This document shows, in pieces, positions 32,941 through 41,395 of a DNA stretch of 64,000 nucleotides (position 1 is its first letter; each line of letters starts with the position of its first letter). The notes under the pieces were generated by a model. That model saw only the letters and a list, made by a program, of their open reading frames with translations. It did not search any database and was not told where the DNA came from. The DNA is from Fibrobacter sp. (GTDB lineage: Bacteria > Fibrobacterota > Fibrobacteria > Fibrobacterales > Fibrobacteraceae), in contig JAGCPF010000035.1 of NCBI GenBank assembly GCA_017642335.1, positions 372,001-436,000 of the forward strand, in the 5' to 3' direction. A program made the position numbers and the translations under genes.

Positions 32941-35721
32941 AATTTATTTGTTGACCGCGTTGGATTGGGACTTGTAGTTGCTTTGCTGTGCGCTTGTACG
33001 GACTACAAGTCGGAACTTTTGAATCCGCATGAAGCGGGTTCCGCCGAAGTGGTCTTCTTTTCCTCTTCATCTGCAGAATCCCTAGATTACCCACTGAACG
33101 AAAATTCCGACATCGTATTTAGCGAGGTGGATCCGATAAATGTCGGCTACGAGGACCATGAAGGCGGCGATGCCGGATGGGTGGAAATCTACAACAGGTC
33201 GTCGCATGCGGTGAATTTGGCCGGGTACTCGTTGACAGACGATCTGGACAAAATGCATAAGTGGAATTTTGGCAATGTCGTGCTGCATCCTTCGGAGCGT
33301 ATGTTGGTATTCATGTCCGGGAAGGACTATCCGGATTTTGTTCCTCCGTCCGATTCGGTGAACATGATTGGCAGGGGGTGCTGGAAGTGGACGGATGCGG
33401 AGAACGACCCTCCGGGACAAAGCACCGCTGAACCGTTGCCCGGGAAAGGGGATATCTGTTTTTCGGAAAATGGCCACCGGATGGTCGGTGCGCGCATGCA
33501 GTTGCACGAAAACGAGACGTTGGGCTGGTCCTCGATTTCCGTGTTCGTGGGGACTCGGTGGGGCGGAAGCGACCAGGGCATAGACATTACGGGATGCAAC
33601 GAGATGCTGTTGACGGCCTATATCCCGAAGGACCTCCAAGTTTCGTTACGGCTTGCACAACCGGATATCGATGACTGGAACGGGTACGAGCAGATACTGA
33701 CAGGGACGGGAGATTCCAGTACGGTTTATTCCTTCAGACTCCCGGTCGGAACAAACTATCCGGACCTTTCGGACATTTACGGGACACGCTTCAGTCCGGC
33801 TTTCCAGGAAACGCGTCTTGTTGACATGAAGATATTCTCTTATGTTGCTCGAAACCGAGGGCACGAACCGCATGCGTCGTTCAAACTGAACAAGAATGGA
33901 GGAAGCCTGTACTTGGTGGATTCCCTGGGTGTCGTGAACGCCTATGTGGGTTATCCGAGCGCGGTCCTTGGAAAATCTTGGTCGTATGGCCGCGGTCTTG
34001 ATGGCGAGGAAAATTGGGGCTACGCGGACCCATCGCCGCTCAAGGAACAGTCTGGCGAAGTGCTGCCGCTCCGGTCGCCGGAATTGCCGAATCTTCCCTC
34101 GTCGGGATTCTACCGCAACGCCTTCGATGTCGAGTTCCCTCGGGAGCAATACGTACGCTGCGAAAAGGACGGCATGTTGCCTTCGGCGGAAAGCCCGCAG
34201 GTCGTTTCGCTTCGTGTGAAAAATACAATGGTGCTTCGCTGCGCATCTTTTTTCCCGGGAACGCTTCCGGGAGAAGTTGAAACGCGGACTTATATTTTTG
34301 AAAACGCCCCGACGGTTCCCGCCGTTTTTATCGCAGCCGATTCGAATTCTCTGTTTAATGCCGATTCGGGCCTCTATGTCAAGGGGGACGATGCTTGGAA
34401 TGCCATGCCGTACTATGGGGCGAACTACTGGCAAGACAAGGAGATTCCCGTATTTGTCGAACTTGTAGAACCCGGGGCGCAGAAACCGGCGTTTGCTGAG
34501 AATGCGGGGTATTCCATCTTTGGCAATTACAGCAGGGTCAACGCGAAGAAATCTGCGGCCATCACGTTCCGTGAGAAGTATGGAAAGAAACGCTTGGAAT
34601 ACAAGCTGTTCCCCGATTTCCCGACACTCAAGAAATTCAAGTCGTTCCTGTTACGCAATAACGGTGGTGGCTTCGGCTCGACTTATTTTCGGGACCGTCT
34701 GGCGAGTTCTGTCACGGAAGGGCTCGGGATAGATTATCAGCGTGGCCGTGCTGCGGTTGTTTTCTACAACGGGAAATATTATGGACTTCACAATATCCGT
34801 GAGCGTTCCTCGAGATACTATTTCGAGACGCACTACGATTACGATCCCGACCAGATTGACTTGCTGAAGGCGGACAATACGGTTTCTGCAGGGAGCGCTA
34901 CGGATTACATCAGTTTTATTTACTGGCTCGGACAATACTCTTTGGACGAGGAAGAAAATTACGAGTACGCAGCTTCGCAGGTGGATATAGATAACTACTT
35001 GAATTACGTGTTGTCCGAGATTTTCCTAGACAACAGGGACTGGCCTGCGAACAATGTGAAAAAGTGGCGCAGGAGCGATACCAAGAGCCCTTGGAGGTGG
35101 TTCCTCTACGATTTGGATTTTGGCTTTGGCAGCGGATACGGCGACAACACGGATAATATATTTGATTTTGCAACGGCCGAAAATGGTCCGGATTGGCCGA
35201 ACGGACCGAAATCAACATTGCTGTTGCGGCGCCTGCTCGAAAGCAGAACATTCCGCATGGCTTTCATCAATCGCATGACGACGCTTCTTTCCATGAACTT
35301 CGAGTCGGAAAGACTGTTGACAAAAATTGACGCATTAAATAACGAGATTGCGGGTGAAATTGCCCGCGACCAAAAACACTGGCAACTGAATGCGAAGTAT
35401 ATGGATGAGTCCCTTGCTCGGATGGTTGCGTTTGCGAAAGAACGCCAGGCTGTGGTGATGGACGAAATGATGGAACATTTCGATCTTGAGAAAAAGTGCA
35501 AGGTCGAGCTCGTTTCGGAAGGGCGGGGGACCATTGCTGTGCATGGACTTGCTCTGGATCGTTCGAACATGCAGATTACGTTTTTCAAGGGTGTTCCGGT
35601 GACTCTTTCGGCTCAACCGTCCGAGGGCGCGACTTTTTTGGGGTGGGATGACGGAACCAAGGACGAAGTAATAGAAATTTTACCTTGCAGAGTGACGCGC
35701 ATCACAGCCAGATTCCGTTGA
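32938..35721 (+). CDS. CotH-family lipoprotein with lamin-tail domain (paralogue 1)
   Basis: 927 residues from a GTG. A short lipoprotein signal with Cys at 18 and 20 (VALLCAC), lamin-tail domain (about 60-135, VFSEVDPINVGYEDHEGG), a chitobiase-C-like beta domain (about 380-450), CotH kinase-like domain (about 480-850; QRGRAAVVFYNGKYYGLHNIRER, WFLYDLDFGFG), and a C-terminal InlB-repeat-like module (FLGWDDGTKDE ... ITARF). CotH proteins of Bacillus spores are protein kinases; surface homologues with lamin-tail domains are common in fibre degraders but unassigned. It shares its domain order with the next gene, so the two arose by tandem duplication. Confidence 0.82.
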   Translation: MNLFVDRVGLGLVVALLCACTDYKSELLNPHEAGSAEVVFFSSSSAESLDYPLNENSDIVFSEVDPINVGYEDHEGGDAGWVEIYNRSSHAVNLAGYSLTDDLDKMHKWNFGNVVLHPSERMLVFMSGKDYPDFVPPSDSVNMIGRGCWKWTDAENDPPGQSTAEPLPGKGDICFSENGHRMVGARMQLHENETLGWSSISVFVGTRWGGSDQGIDITGCNEMLLTAYIPKDLQVSLRLAQPDIDDWNGYEQILTGTGDSSTVYSFRLPVGTNYPDLSDIYGTRFSPAFQETRLVDMKIFSYVARNRGHEPHASFKLNKNGGSLYLVDSLGVVNAYVGYPSAVLGKSWSYGRGLDGEENWGYADPSPLKEQSGEVLPLRSPELPNLPSSGFYRNAFDVEFPREQYVRCEKDGMLPSAESPQVVSLRVKNTMVLRCASFFPGTLPGEVETRTYIFENAPTVPAVFIAADSNSLFNADSGLYVKGDDAWNAMPYYGANYWQDKEIPVFVELVEPGAQKPAFAENAGYSIFGNYSRVNAKKSAAITFREKYGKKRLEYKLFPDFPTLKKFKSFLLRNNGGGFGSTYFRDRLASSVTEGLGIDYQRGRAAVVFYNGKYYGLHNIRERSSRYYFETHYDYDPDQIDLLKADNTVSAGSATDYISFIYWLGQYSLDEEENYEYAASQVDIDNYLNYVLSEIFLDNRDWPANNVKKWRRSDTKSPWRWFLYDLDFGFGSGYGDNTDNIFDFATAENGPDWPNGPKSTLLLRRLLESRTFRMAFINRMTTLLSMNFESERLLTKIDALNNEIAGEIARDQKHWQLNAKYMDESLARMVAFAKERQAVVMDEMMEHFDLEKKCKVELVSEGRGTIAVHGLALDRSNMQITFFKGVPVTLSAQPSEGATFLGWDDGTKDEVIEILPCRVTRITARFR

Positions 35722-35765
35722 TGTAAATCGCACAACAATTAAAAAAAGAAAATATGGATTTTTTT

Positions 35766-35800
35766 GGGGAGGAGCCCTTAAATTGACTACTTTAAGGGTA
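35766..35800 (+). promoter_or_regulatory. Hairpin between strong Shine-Dalgarno-like tract and ATG of the second CotH gene
   Basis: GGGGAGGAG (35766-35774) is followed by a perfect 8-bp stem CCCTTAAA (35775-35782) with TTTAAGGG (35791-35798), one base, then the ATG at 35800. In linear sequence the purine tract is about 25 bases from the start, too far to work; folding the hairpin brings it next to the ATG. Confidence 0.5.
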
Positions 35801-38800
35801 TGCAGTACAGAAAATCTCCACTCTTGACTGTATGGATTACGGTTTTGTTATCTTCCGCATGCGTCTCCATGATGGCATGCTCCAATGATTCGAGCTCCAA
35901 CAACTCGAATCCCATCGCCCAGGCTGATGACCCTGCGGGCGGTGATGGCTCTATTTTGGGTTCGTCTTCTAGTGGCGACCCGAATGGCGACATTGCCGGC
36001 TCGACGGATTCGCAGCATGGCAGTTCAGCCAATGTCGATCCCAATACGGGCGAAGTGGTTGGTTCCGGCGGTAGCACGGTTCCGGCCAGTAGCACGGCTA
36101 GGGATTTCTCGGCAAAGGACTCGCACGAGGGACTTCTCCCCGGTGAGGATTCTACGCAGGTCCCTGCGACGACTCCGCCACCTTATGTGGGCAATTTCCC
36201 GGTCGTGTTTAGCGAGGTCGCTCCGCAGAATGCCAGTCTCAAGGATGAAGACGGCAATGACGCTGGCTGGCTTGAACTTTACAACACGTCCGATTCCCCG
36301 GTGGACCTGAGCGGCATCGCGCTCAGTAACGACCTCAAGTTCCCGCGTCGCTGGACGTTCGACAAGGCCGTTATCCCGGCCAAGTCCTACATGGTCGTGT
36401 TCATGTCGGGCAAGAATTACCCCAGTTATATAATGCCGTCCGATTCGGTCAACCTGATTTCCACGAACTGCAGGGCTAACGAAAGTGCCGTTACCGGTAT
36501 GGGCGGCTTCAATTTCGGAGGCATGGGCGGTTTCGACATGGGCAACATGGGTGGCATGGGCGCTGGAGCCGGCGGCGCCGCCGCTGGCGGTGGCATGAAT
36601 ACCGGTACCTCGGTCACTGCGGTCGACAATTTGCCTGGCCAGTCTGCCTTGTGCTTTAACGAGAATGGTGCGAACGCATTCGGTAGCGTCTTGACGGTGC
36701 CTGCCGGAGCCTCCAACGCCTCGTTTGTGGTGAATACGACGAATGCCAACTTGAGCAAGGTGAACCAGCTCGTCTTGAAGGGTTTTGTCACCAAGGGTCA
36801 CAAGATTCGCCTCAATTTGAACGACAACAATGGCTCAATCGGAAACTGGAGCGGCAAGAACCTCAAGGGCACGGGTGATTCCTCGACGACGTATTACGTG
36901 CGCTTGGCCGACAATGCTTCCAGCTTGAACCTCTCAAATGTTTCTGGAACGACATTCCTTTCGGAAACGCAGGGTCCCGAAAGCACGACCATTAAGATGT
37001 TCTCTTACATTGGCCGCAACCGTGGCCATGCGCCCCATACGACATTCAAGGTCGACAAGGATGGCGGTGCGCTTTACCTGGTCAGCGCGGAAGGCGGCAT
37101 TTTGGATTCTGTCCGCTATGGCGCTGCCCCGGTCACGACGACGTGGTCGAAGAATTCGGCGGGCAAGTGGGGCATTGCCGATCCCAGCCCTTACGGCGCC
37201 ACGCTTGGCGAAGTGAGCGAAACGCAGGCCGTTTTGTCCGAAACGTCCGTTCCTCCTTCGGGCTTCTATTCTTCGGCTGTGAATGTTACGCTGCCGCAGG
37301 GTACGCGCTGCGCAACGGGTGGTGCCGAGCCTACGGAAGTTTCCAGCCCGGTAACCCAGACTCTGAATATTACGTCGACGACGGTGCTCCGCTGCGTCAC
37401 TTATGCCGATGGCGCATACAAGAGCAACATGCTGAACCGTACGTACATATTTGAACAGCAGCCGTCTCTCCCGGCGGTGCTTGTCACGACGGATCCTCTC
37501 GCCATGTTCAGTCCTGATTCGGGCCTCTATACGACAGGCAACAGTGCCCAGATGATGGACCCGCACAAGGGTGCGAACTACTGGAGCAACAGGGAACTGC
37601 CTGTATATGTGGAATTGATTGAACCCGGTGCAAAGCAGCCCGGTTTCGGAATCAAGGGCGATTACAAGATTTCCGGCCAGTACAGCCGTGCGAAGGAAAA
37701 GAAGTCCTTCTCGGTCACGTTCCGCGAGGAATATGGCGAAAAGCGCCTCAAGTACACCCTGTTCCCGGACCATCCGGAATTGACGAAGTTCAAGGCGTTC
37801 ACGCTCCGCAACTTTGGTAACAACTGCGGCAACGATTATGTGCGCGACCGTGTGGGTACGCAGATAACGGAAGGCCTCGATGTGGATTACCAGAGAGGTC
37901 GCTATGCCATCGTGTACTACAATGGTGTCTATTACGGAATCCATGACTTGCGCGAACGCAACAACGAGTACTATTACGAGACCAAGTACGGTCTCGATGC
38001 CAACGACATCGACCTGCTCGATGCCAATGACGAGGCGACCGCCGGTTCCAGCGCCGATTACGAGGCTATGATGAATTGGCTGCAGTCCAATAGCTTGAAT
38101 AGCGAAGCCAATTACAAAAAGATTGCTGACCAGATTGACATGGACAACTATATCAACTATATGCAGACCGAGATGTTCGTGAACAACCGCGACTGGCCAC
38201 ACAACAATATGAAGAAATGGCGCGTGGCAAGCCAGAAAACCAAGTGGAAATGGTTTATTTACGATACCGACTTTGGATTCGGAACAAACTATTCCATGAA
38301 TACGACGAATATCTTCAGCTATGTTACCAGTGCAAGCGGTACGCAGATGGCTGCCGGATTTGGCATGGGCGGCGGTGGCAGCGGAAATGCCAAGGAAACG
38401 CTCTTGCTCCGTAAGCTTATGGAATATCCGCCGTTTACCCGTGCATTCGTGAACAGGTTTGTCGTGTTGCTGGCATCCTATTTCACCTCGGAACGCATTC
38501 TGCAGATGATTAATGATTTGCAGAGCCAGGTCCAGTCCGAAATGGCGCGTGACCAGGAATTCTGGGGATTCAATGCCTCCAGCATGGATCAGGATTTGGC
38601 TACGATCAAGAACTTTGCCTCTTCCAGACAGCAGCAGATTACGTCGGAGATGGAATCGTACTTCTCGCTGAGCAACCCGGTCCCGATGACTATTGCTTGC
38701 TCCGGCTCGGGTTCGGTCCTTGTTGACGGCCTCCCGATTGGCAAGTCTTCCCTCACGGCGAATTTCTACAGCCAGGTGCCGGTAACGCTTACGGCCAAGG

Positions 38801-38904
38801 CGACTAACGGTAGCGTGTTCTCTGGCTGGAGCGACGGCGTGAAGGATGAAACGCGCACGGTTAATCCGGGCGAAGTACAAAGCATTACCGCTCAATTCAA
38901 GTAA
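35800..38904 (+). CDS. CotH-family lipoprotein with lamin-tail domain (paralogue 2)
   Basis: 1034 residues: lipoprotein signal with Cys27 (MMACSND), a long low-complexity Ser/Asp/Gly linker (about 28-120), lamin-tail domain (about 128-205), chitobiase-C-like domain (about 480-555), CotH domain (about 570-960; YQRGRYAIVYYNGVYYGIHD, WFIYDTDFGFG), and an InlB-repeat-like end (FSGWSDGVKDE ... ITAQF). Compared with paralogue 1 it has a Gly/Met-rich insertion (about 232-268, GGMGGFDMGNMGGMG) where the other has a short loop, and another (GFGMGGGGSG) within CotH. Codons are more GC-rich than in paralogue 1. It ends with a good terminator. Confidence 0.82.
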   Translation: MQYRKSPLLTVWITVLLSSACVSMMACSNDSSSNNSNPIAQADDPAGGDGSILGSSSSGDPNGDIAGSTDSQHGSSANVDPNTGEVVGSGGSTVPASSTARDFSAKDSHEGLLPGEDSTQVPATTPPPYVGNFPVVFSEVAPQNASLKDEDGNDAGWLELYNTSDSPVDLSGIALSNDLKFPRRWTFDKAVIPAKSYMVVFMSGKNYPSYIMPSDSVNLISTNCRANESAVTGMGGFNFGGMGGFDMGNMGGMGAGAGGAAAGGGMNTGTSVTAVDNLPGQSALCFNENGANAFGSVLTVPAGASNASFVVNTTNANLSKVNQLVLKGFVTKGHKIRLNLNDNNGSIGNWSGKNLKGTGDSSTTYYVRLADNASSLNLSNVSGTTFLSETQGPESTTIKMFSYIGRNRGHAPHTTFKVDKDGGALYLVSAEGGILDSVRYGAAPVTTTWSKNSAGKWGIADPSPYGATLGEVSETQAVLSETSVPPSGFYSSAVNVTLPQGTRCATGGAEPTEVSSPVTQTLNITSTTVLRCVTYADGAYKSNMLNRTYIFEQQPSLPAVLVTTDPLAMFSPDSGLYTTGNSAQMMDPHKGANYWSNRELPVYVELIEPGAKQPGFGIKGDYKISGQYSRAKEKKSFSVTFREEYGEKRLKYTLFPDHPELTKFKAFTLRNFGNNCGNDYVRDRVGTQITEGLDVDYQRGRYAIVYYNGVYYGIHDLRERNNEYYYETKYGLDANDIDLLDANDEATAGSSADYEAMMNWLQSNSLNSEANYKKIADQIDMDNYINYMQTEMFVNNRDWPHNNMKKWRVASQKTKWKWFIYDTDFGFGTNYSMNTTNIFSYVTSASGTQMAAGFGMGGGGSGNAKETLLLRKLMEYPPFTRAFVNRFVVLLASYFTSERILQMINDLQSQVQSEMARDQEFWGFNASSMDQDLATIKNFASSRQQQITSEMESYFSLSNPVPMTIACSGSGSVLVDGLPIGKSSLTANFYSQVPVTLTAKATNGSVFSGWSDGVKDETRTVNPGEVQSITAQFK

Positions 38905-38916
38905 TTTTTTTCATTG

Positions 38917-38956
38917 AAAAAAGGGCATTTCGTTGAAAACGGAATGCTCTTTTTTT
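38917..38956 (+). terminator. Terminator after the CotH pair
   Basis: A long stem, AAAAAAGGGCATTTCGTT (38917-38934) with 38939-38956, G-U pairs included and loop GAAA, ends in seven T. It lies 12 bases after the stop and separates the CotH genes from the polysaccharide locus. Confidence 0.9.
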
Positions 38957-38983
38957 ATGCCATTTTCTATTTTTTTCAATACT

Positions 38984-40354
38984 ATGTCTTACAATACCAA
39001 GATTCTTTGCATTGGCGCGGGCTATGTCGGTGGCCCCACTATGACTGTTATTGCCGACAAGTGCCCCGACGTGAAGGTGACTGTGGTTGATATCAACCAG
39101 GCCCGTATCGATGCCTGGAACAGCGACAACCTCCCGATTTTTGAACCCGGCCTCGATGACGTGGTGAAGCGTGCCCGTGGCCGTAACCTCTTCTTCAGCA
39201 CGGACATTCCTGCCGCCATCAAGGAAGCGGACATCATCTTCGTTTCCGTGAACACCCCGACCAAGACTTTCGGCCACGGTGCCGGCAAGGCGTCCGATCT
39301 GCAGTACTGGGAAAAGACCGCCCGCAACATTCTGGAAATCGCCGACGAAGGCAAGATTATCGTCGAGAAGTCGACCCTCCCGGTGCGTACCGCCGCCGCG
39401 ATGGAACGCATTTTGAACAGCAACGACAAGGGCCTGCATTTCGAAGTGCTCAGCAACCCCGAGTTCCTTGCCGAAGGTACGGCCATCAACGACCTGTTTG
39501 AGCCCGATCGAGTGCTCATTGGCTCCCACCAGACGGAATCGGGACTTGCCGCCTGCCAGAAGCTGGTGGACGTGTATGCCCACTGGGTGCCGCGTGACCG
39601 CATCCTTACGACAAACCTCTGGAGTTCCGAACTCACGAAACTCACCGCGAACGCCTTCCTGGCCCAGCGCATCAGCTCCATCAACTCCATCAGCGCCCTC
39701 TGCGAAAAGACCGGTGCCGACGTGGACGAAGTCGCCTACGTGATGGGCAAGGACCGTCGTATCGGCCCGAAGTTCCTCAAGGCCTCCATCGGCTTTGGCG
39801 GAAGCTGCTTCAAGAAGGACATTCTGAACCTCGTGTACCTGTGCGGTTACTATGGACTCCCCGAAGTCGCCGCCTACTGGGAAAGCGTCGTGAAGATCAA
39901 CGAGTGGCAGACCCACCGCGTGGTGGACCGCATGCTCGAAACCATGTTCAACACGATTGCAAGCAAGAAGATAGCCGTGTTCGGTTTTGCCTTCAAGGCA
40001 AATACCGGCGATACCCGCGAAAGCCCCGCGAACCTCGTGGTCCGCGACCTGCTCGCCGAACATGCACAGCCGGTCGTGACCGACCCGAAGGCTATTCCCG
40101 ATGCCAAGCGCGACCTGAAGGACGTGCTCGACCAGGTCCAGTTCGAAGAAGACCCGTACAAGGCCGCCGAAGGCGCCCATGCCGTGGTCATCTGTACCGA
40201 ATGGAAGTGCTTCGCCGAACTCGACTGGAACCGTATCTACAAGGGCATGGCCAAGCCGGCCTTCGTATTTGACGGTCGCAACATTCTCGATGCCGACGCC
40301 CTCCGCAAGATCGGTTTCGAAGTGTCCAGCATCGGTAAGGGCAAGGCTGAATAA
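38984..40354 (+). CDS. UDP-glucose 6-dehydrogenase
   Basis: 456 residues from the ATG at 38984; an upstream in-frame start at 38933 lies within the terminator and is rejected. The N-terminal Rossmann motif is [16 protein letters not shown], and the catalytic Cys275 sits in [10 protein letters not shown]. The GGPT stretch and [15 protein letters not shown] resemble the animal-type branch of UGDH more than the short bacterial Ugd/TuaD. It oxidises UDP-glucose to UDP-glucuronate with two NAD. There is no ribosome-binding sequence in the short T-rich leader, which is odd for the head of a locus. It supplies uronic acid for the glycan built by the genes downstream. Confidence 0.9.
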   Translation: MSYNTKILCIGAGYVGGPTMTVIADKCPDVKVTVVDINQARIDAWNSDNLPIFEPGLDDVVKRARGRNLFFSTDIPAAIKEADIIFVSVNTPTKTFGHGAGKASDLQYWEKTARNILEIADEGKIIVEKSTLPVRTAAAMERILNSNDKGLHFEVLSNPEFLAEGTAINDLFEPDRVLIGSHQTESGLAACQKLVDVYAHWVPRDRILTTNLWSSELTKLTANAFLAQRISSINSISALCEKTGADVDEVAYVMGKDRRIGPKFLKASIGFGGSCFKKDILNLVYLCGYYGLPEVAAYWESVVKINEWQTHRVVDRMLETMFNTIASKKIAVFGFAFKANTGDTRESPANLVVRDLLAEHAQPVVTDPKAIPDAKRDLKDVLDQVQFEEDPYKAAEGAHAVVICTEWKCFAELDWNRIYKGMAKPAFVFDGRNILDADALRKIGFEVSSIGKGKAE

Positions 40355-40407
40355 TTCGATCGTTGCGCTTGCAATGATTATTGGCTAGGTGGAATGAGGT
40401 TTGCTCT

Positions 40408-40890
40408 ATGACTACAGGTAAAAAGATACAAGAGAAGCGGGCTCCTCGCTTGTGCTTTGTTTCGTCTTCTGGAGGTCATTGGGAACAGCTGAAAAAGTTC
40501 GAACCTTTGGTAAAGAAGTATGAAGGGTTCTTTGTGACGGAAAAAACGGCGTTCAAGGAACCCCTTGCGAAATACCTGATGATTCAGACGGACCTGAAAG
40601 ACTGGCTGATGGTTTTCAAGATGGCAATCAATGCCATCAAGGCCATTAGAATCTGGATTAAAGAGAAGCCTGATTTTGTAATAACGACGGGGACGATTGT
40701 TGCGTATCCTCTCTACCTGCTTTCGATTTTTTTTAAGAAGAAGTTTGTTTTTGTGGAAACCTTTGGCCGTGCCGATATGCCTACAATCGCTGGACGGATG
40801 ATGGAAAAGCATAGCGACCTTTTCATCGTTCAGTGGGAATCCCAGAAAAAATACTACAAGAAAGCCATCTATGGAGGGTGTCTCTATTGA
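40408..40890 (+). CDS. Alg14/PssD-like glycosyltransferase subunit
   Basis: 160 residues starting at the ATG at 40408 (GAGG nine bases upstream). The motif FVSSSGGHWEQL (about 13-24) is the Alg14/EpsE/PssD signature, and a hydrophobic stretch (about 94-112) anchors it to the membrane. It recruits the catalytic half encoded by the next gene, with which it overlaps, to transfer a sugar, often glucose or glucuronate, from UDP to a lipid-linked acceptor. The UDP-glucose dehydrogenase upstream makes glucuronate a fair guess. A stem-loop (40350-40382) spans the gap from the dehydrogenase. Confidence 0.83.
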   Translation: MTTGKKIQEKRAPRLCFVSSSGGHWEQLKKFEPLVKKYEGFFVTEKTAFKEPLAKYLMIQTDLKDWLMVFKMAINAIKAIRIWIKEKPDFVITTGTIVAYPLYLLSIFFKKKFVFVETFGRADMPTIAGRMMEKHSDLFIVQWESQKKYYKKAIYGGCLY

Positions 40891-41387
40891 TCTTCGTTAC
40901 GGTAGGATCTCGGGGCTATGCGTTCAATCGTCTGTTCGAGAAGCTAGACGAACTTTACGACGCTAAAATTCTGACGGAGCCGACCGTTGCCCAGATAGGC
41001 TCTTCTACGTATGTGCCTAGAAATTACCGTTATGTCGATTACCTGTCTCCGCAGGAATTTGACGAGCATGTGGCGCAAGCGGACATCGTTGTAAGCCATG
41101 GCGCTTCCGGTTCCATAATGAAGGCCCTGCATGCCCATAAGAAGGTTATAGGCGTTTCGAGATTGCGCAAGTACATGGAACATATTAATGACCACCAGGT
41201 GCAGTGCAACGAGGCTTTTGCTTCAGGGCATTACATTGTCATGGCAGATCCGGAATTGACGGACCTGGGCGAATGCTTCCGCAAGATTTATGCTAACGAG
41301 GTTGAACTGGTGCCGTGGGTAAACAAGAATCCGATGGCGATTGTTGATTTAGTAGACGATTTTATTCAAGAAAATTGGTATAGGTAG
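40887..41387 (+). CDS. Alg13/PssE-like glycosyltransferase catalytic subunit (TTG start)
   Basis: 166 residues from a TTG that overlaps the TGA of the previous gene (TTGA). GGAGGG eight bases upstream and the family's normal beginning (LIFVTVGSRGYAFNRLFEKL) support TTG; the upstream in-frame start at 40833 would add 18 residues unlike the family. The GT28 C-terminal nucleotide-binding motif HGASGSIMKALHAHKKVIGV is at about 75-95, and HINDHQ follows. It forms a two-part enzyme with the Alg14-like protein. Translational coupling would keep the two in equal amounts. Confidence 0.83.
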   Translation: MIFVTVGSRGYAFNRLFEKLDELYDAKILTEPTVAQIGSSTYVPRNYRYVDYLSPQEFDEHVAQADIVVSHGASGSIMKALHAHKKVIGVSRLRKYMEHINDHQVQCNEAFASGHYIVMADPELTDLGECFRKIYANEVELVPWVNKNPMAIVDLVDDFIQENWYR

Positions 41388-41395
41388 TTCTTTAT

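Noticed and set aside
38933..38983. Upstream start for UDP-glucose dehydrogenase
   Set aside because: It lies inside a terminator stem and T run, and adds residues before the normal Rossmann beginning.
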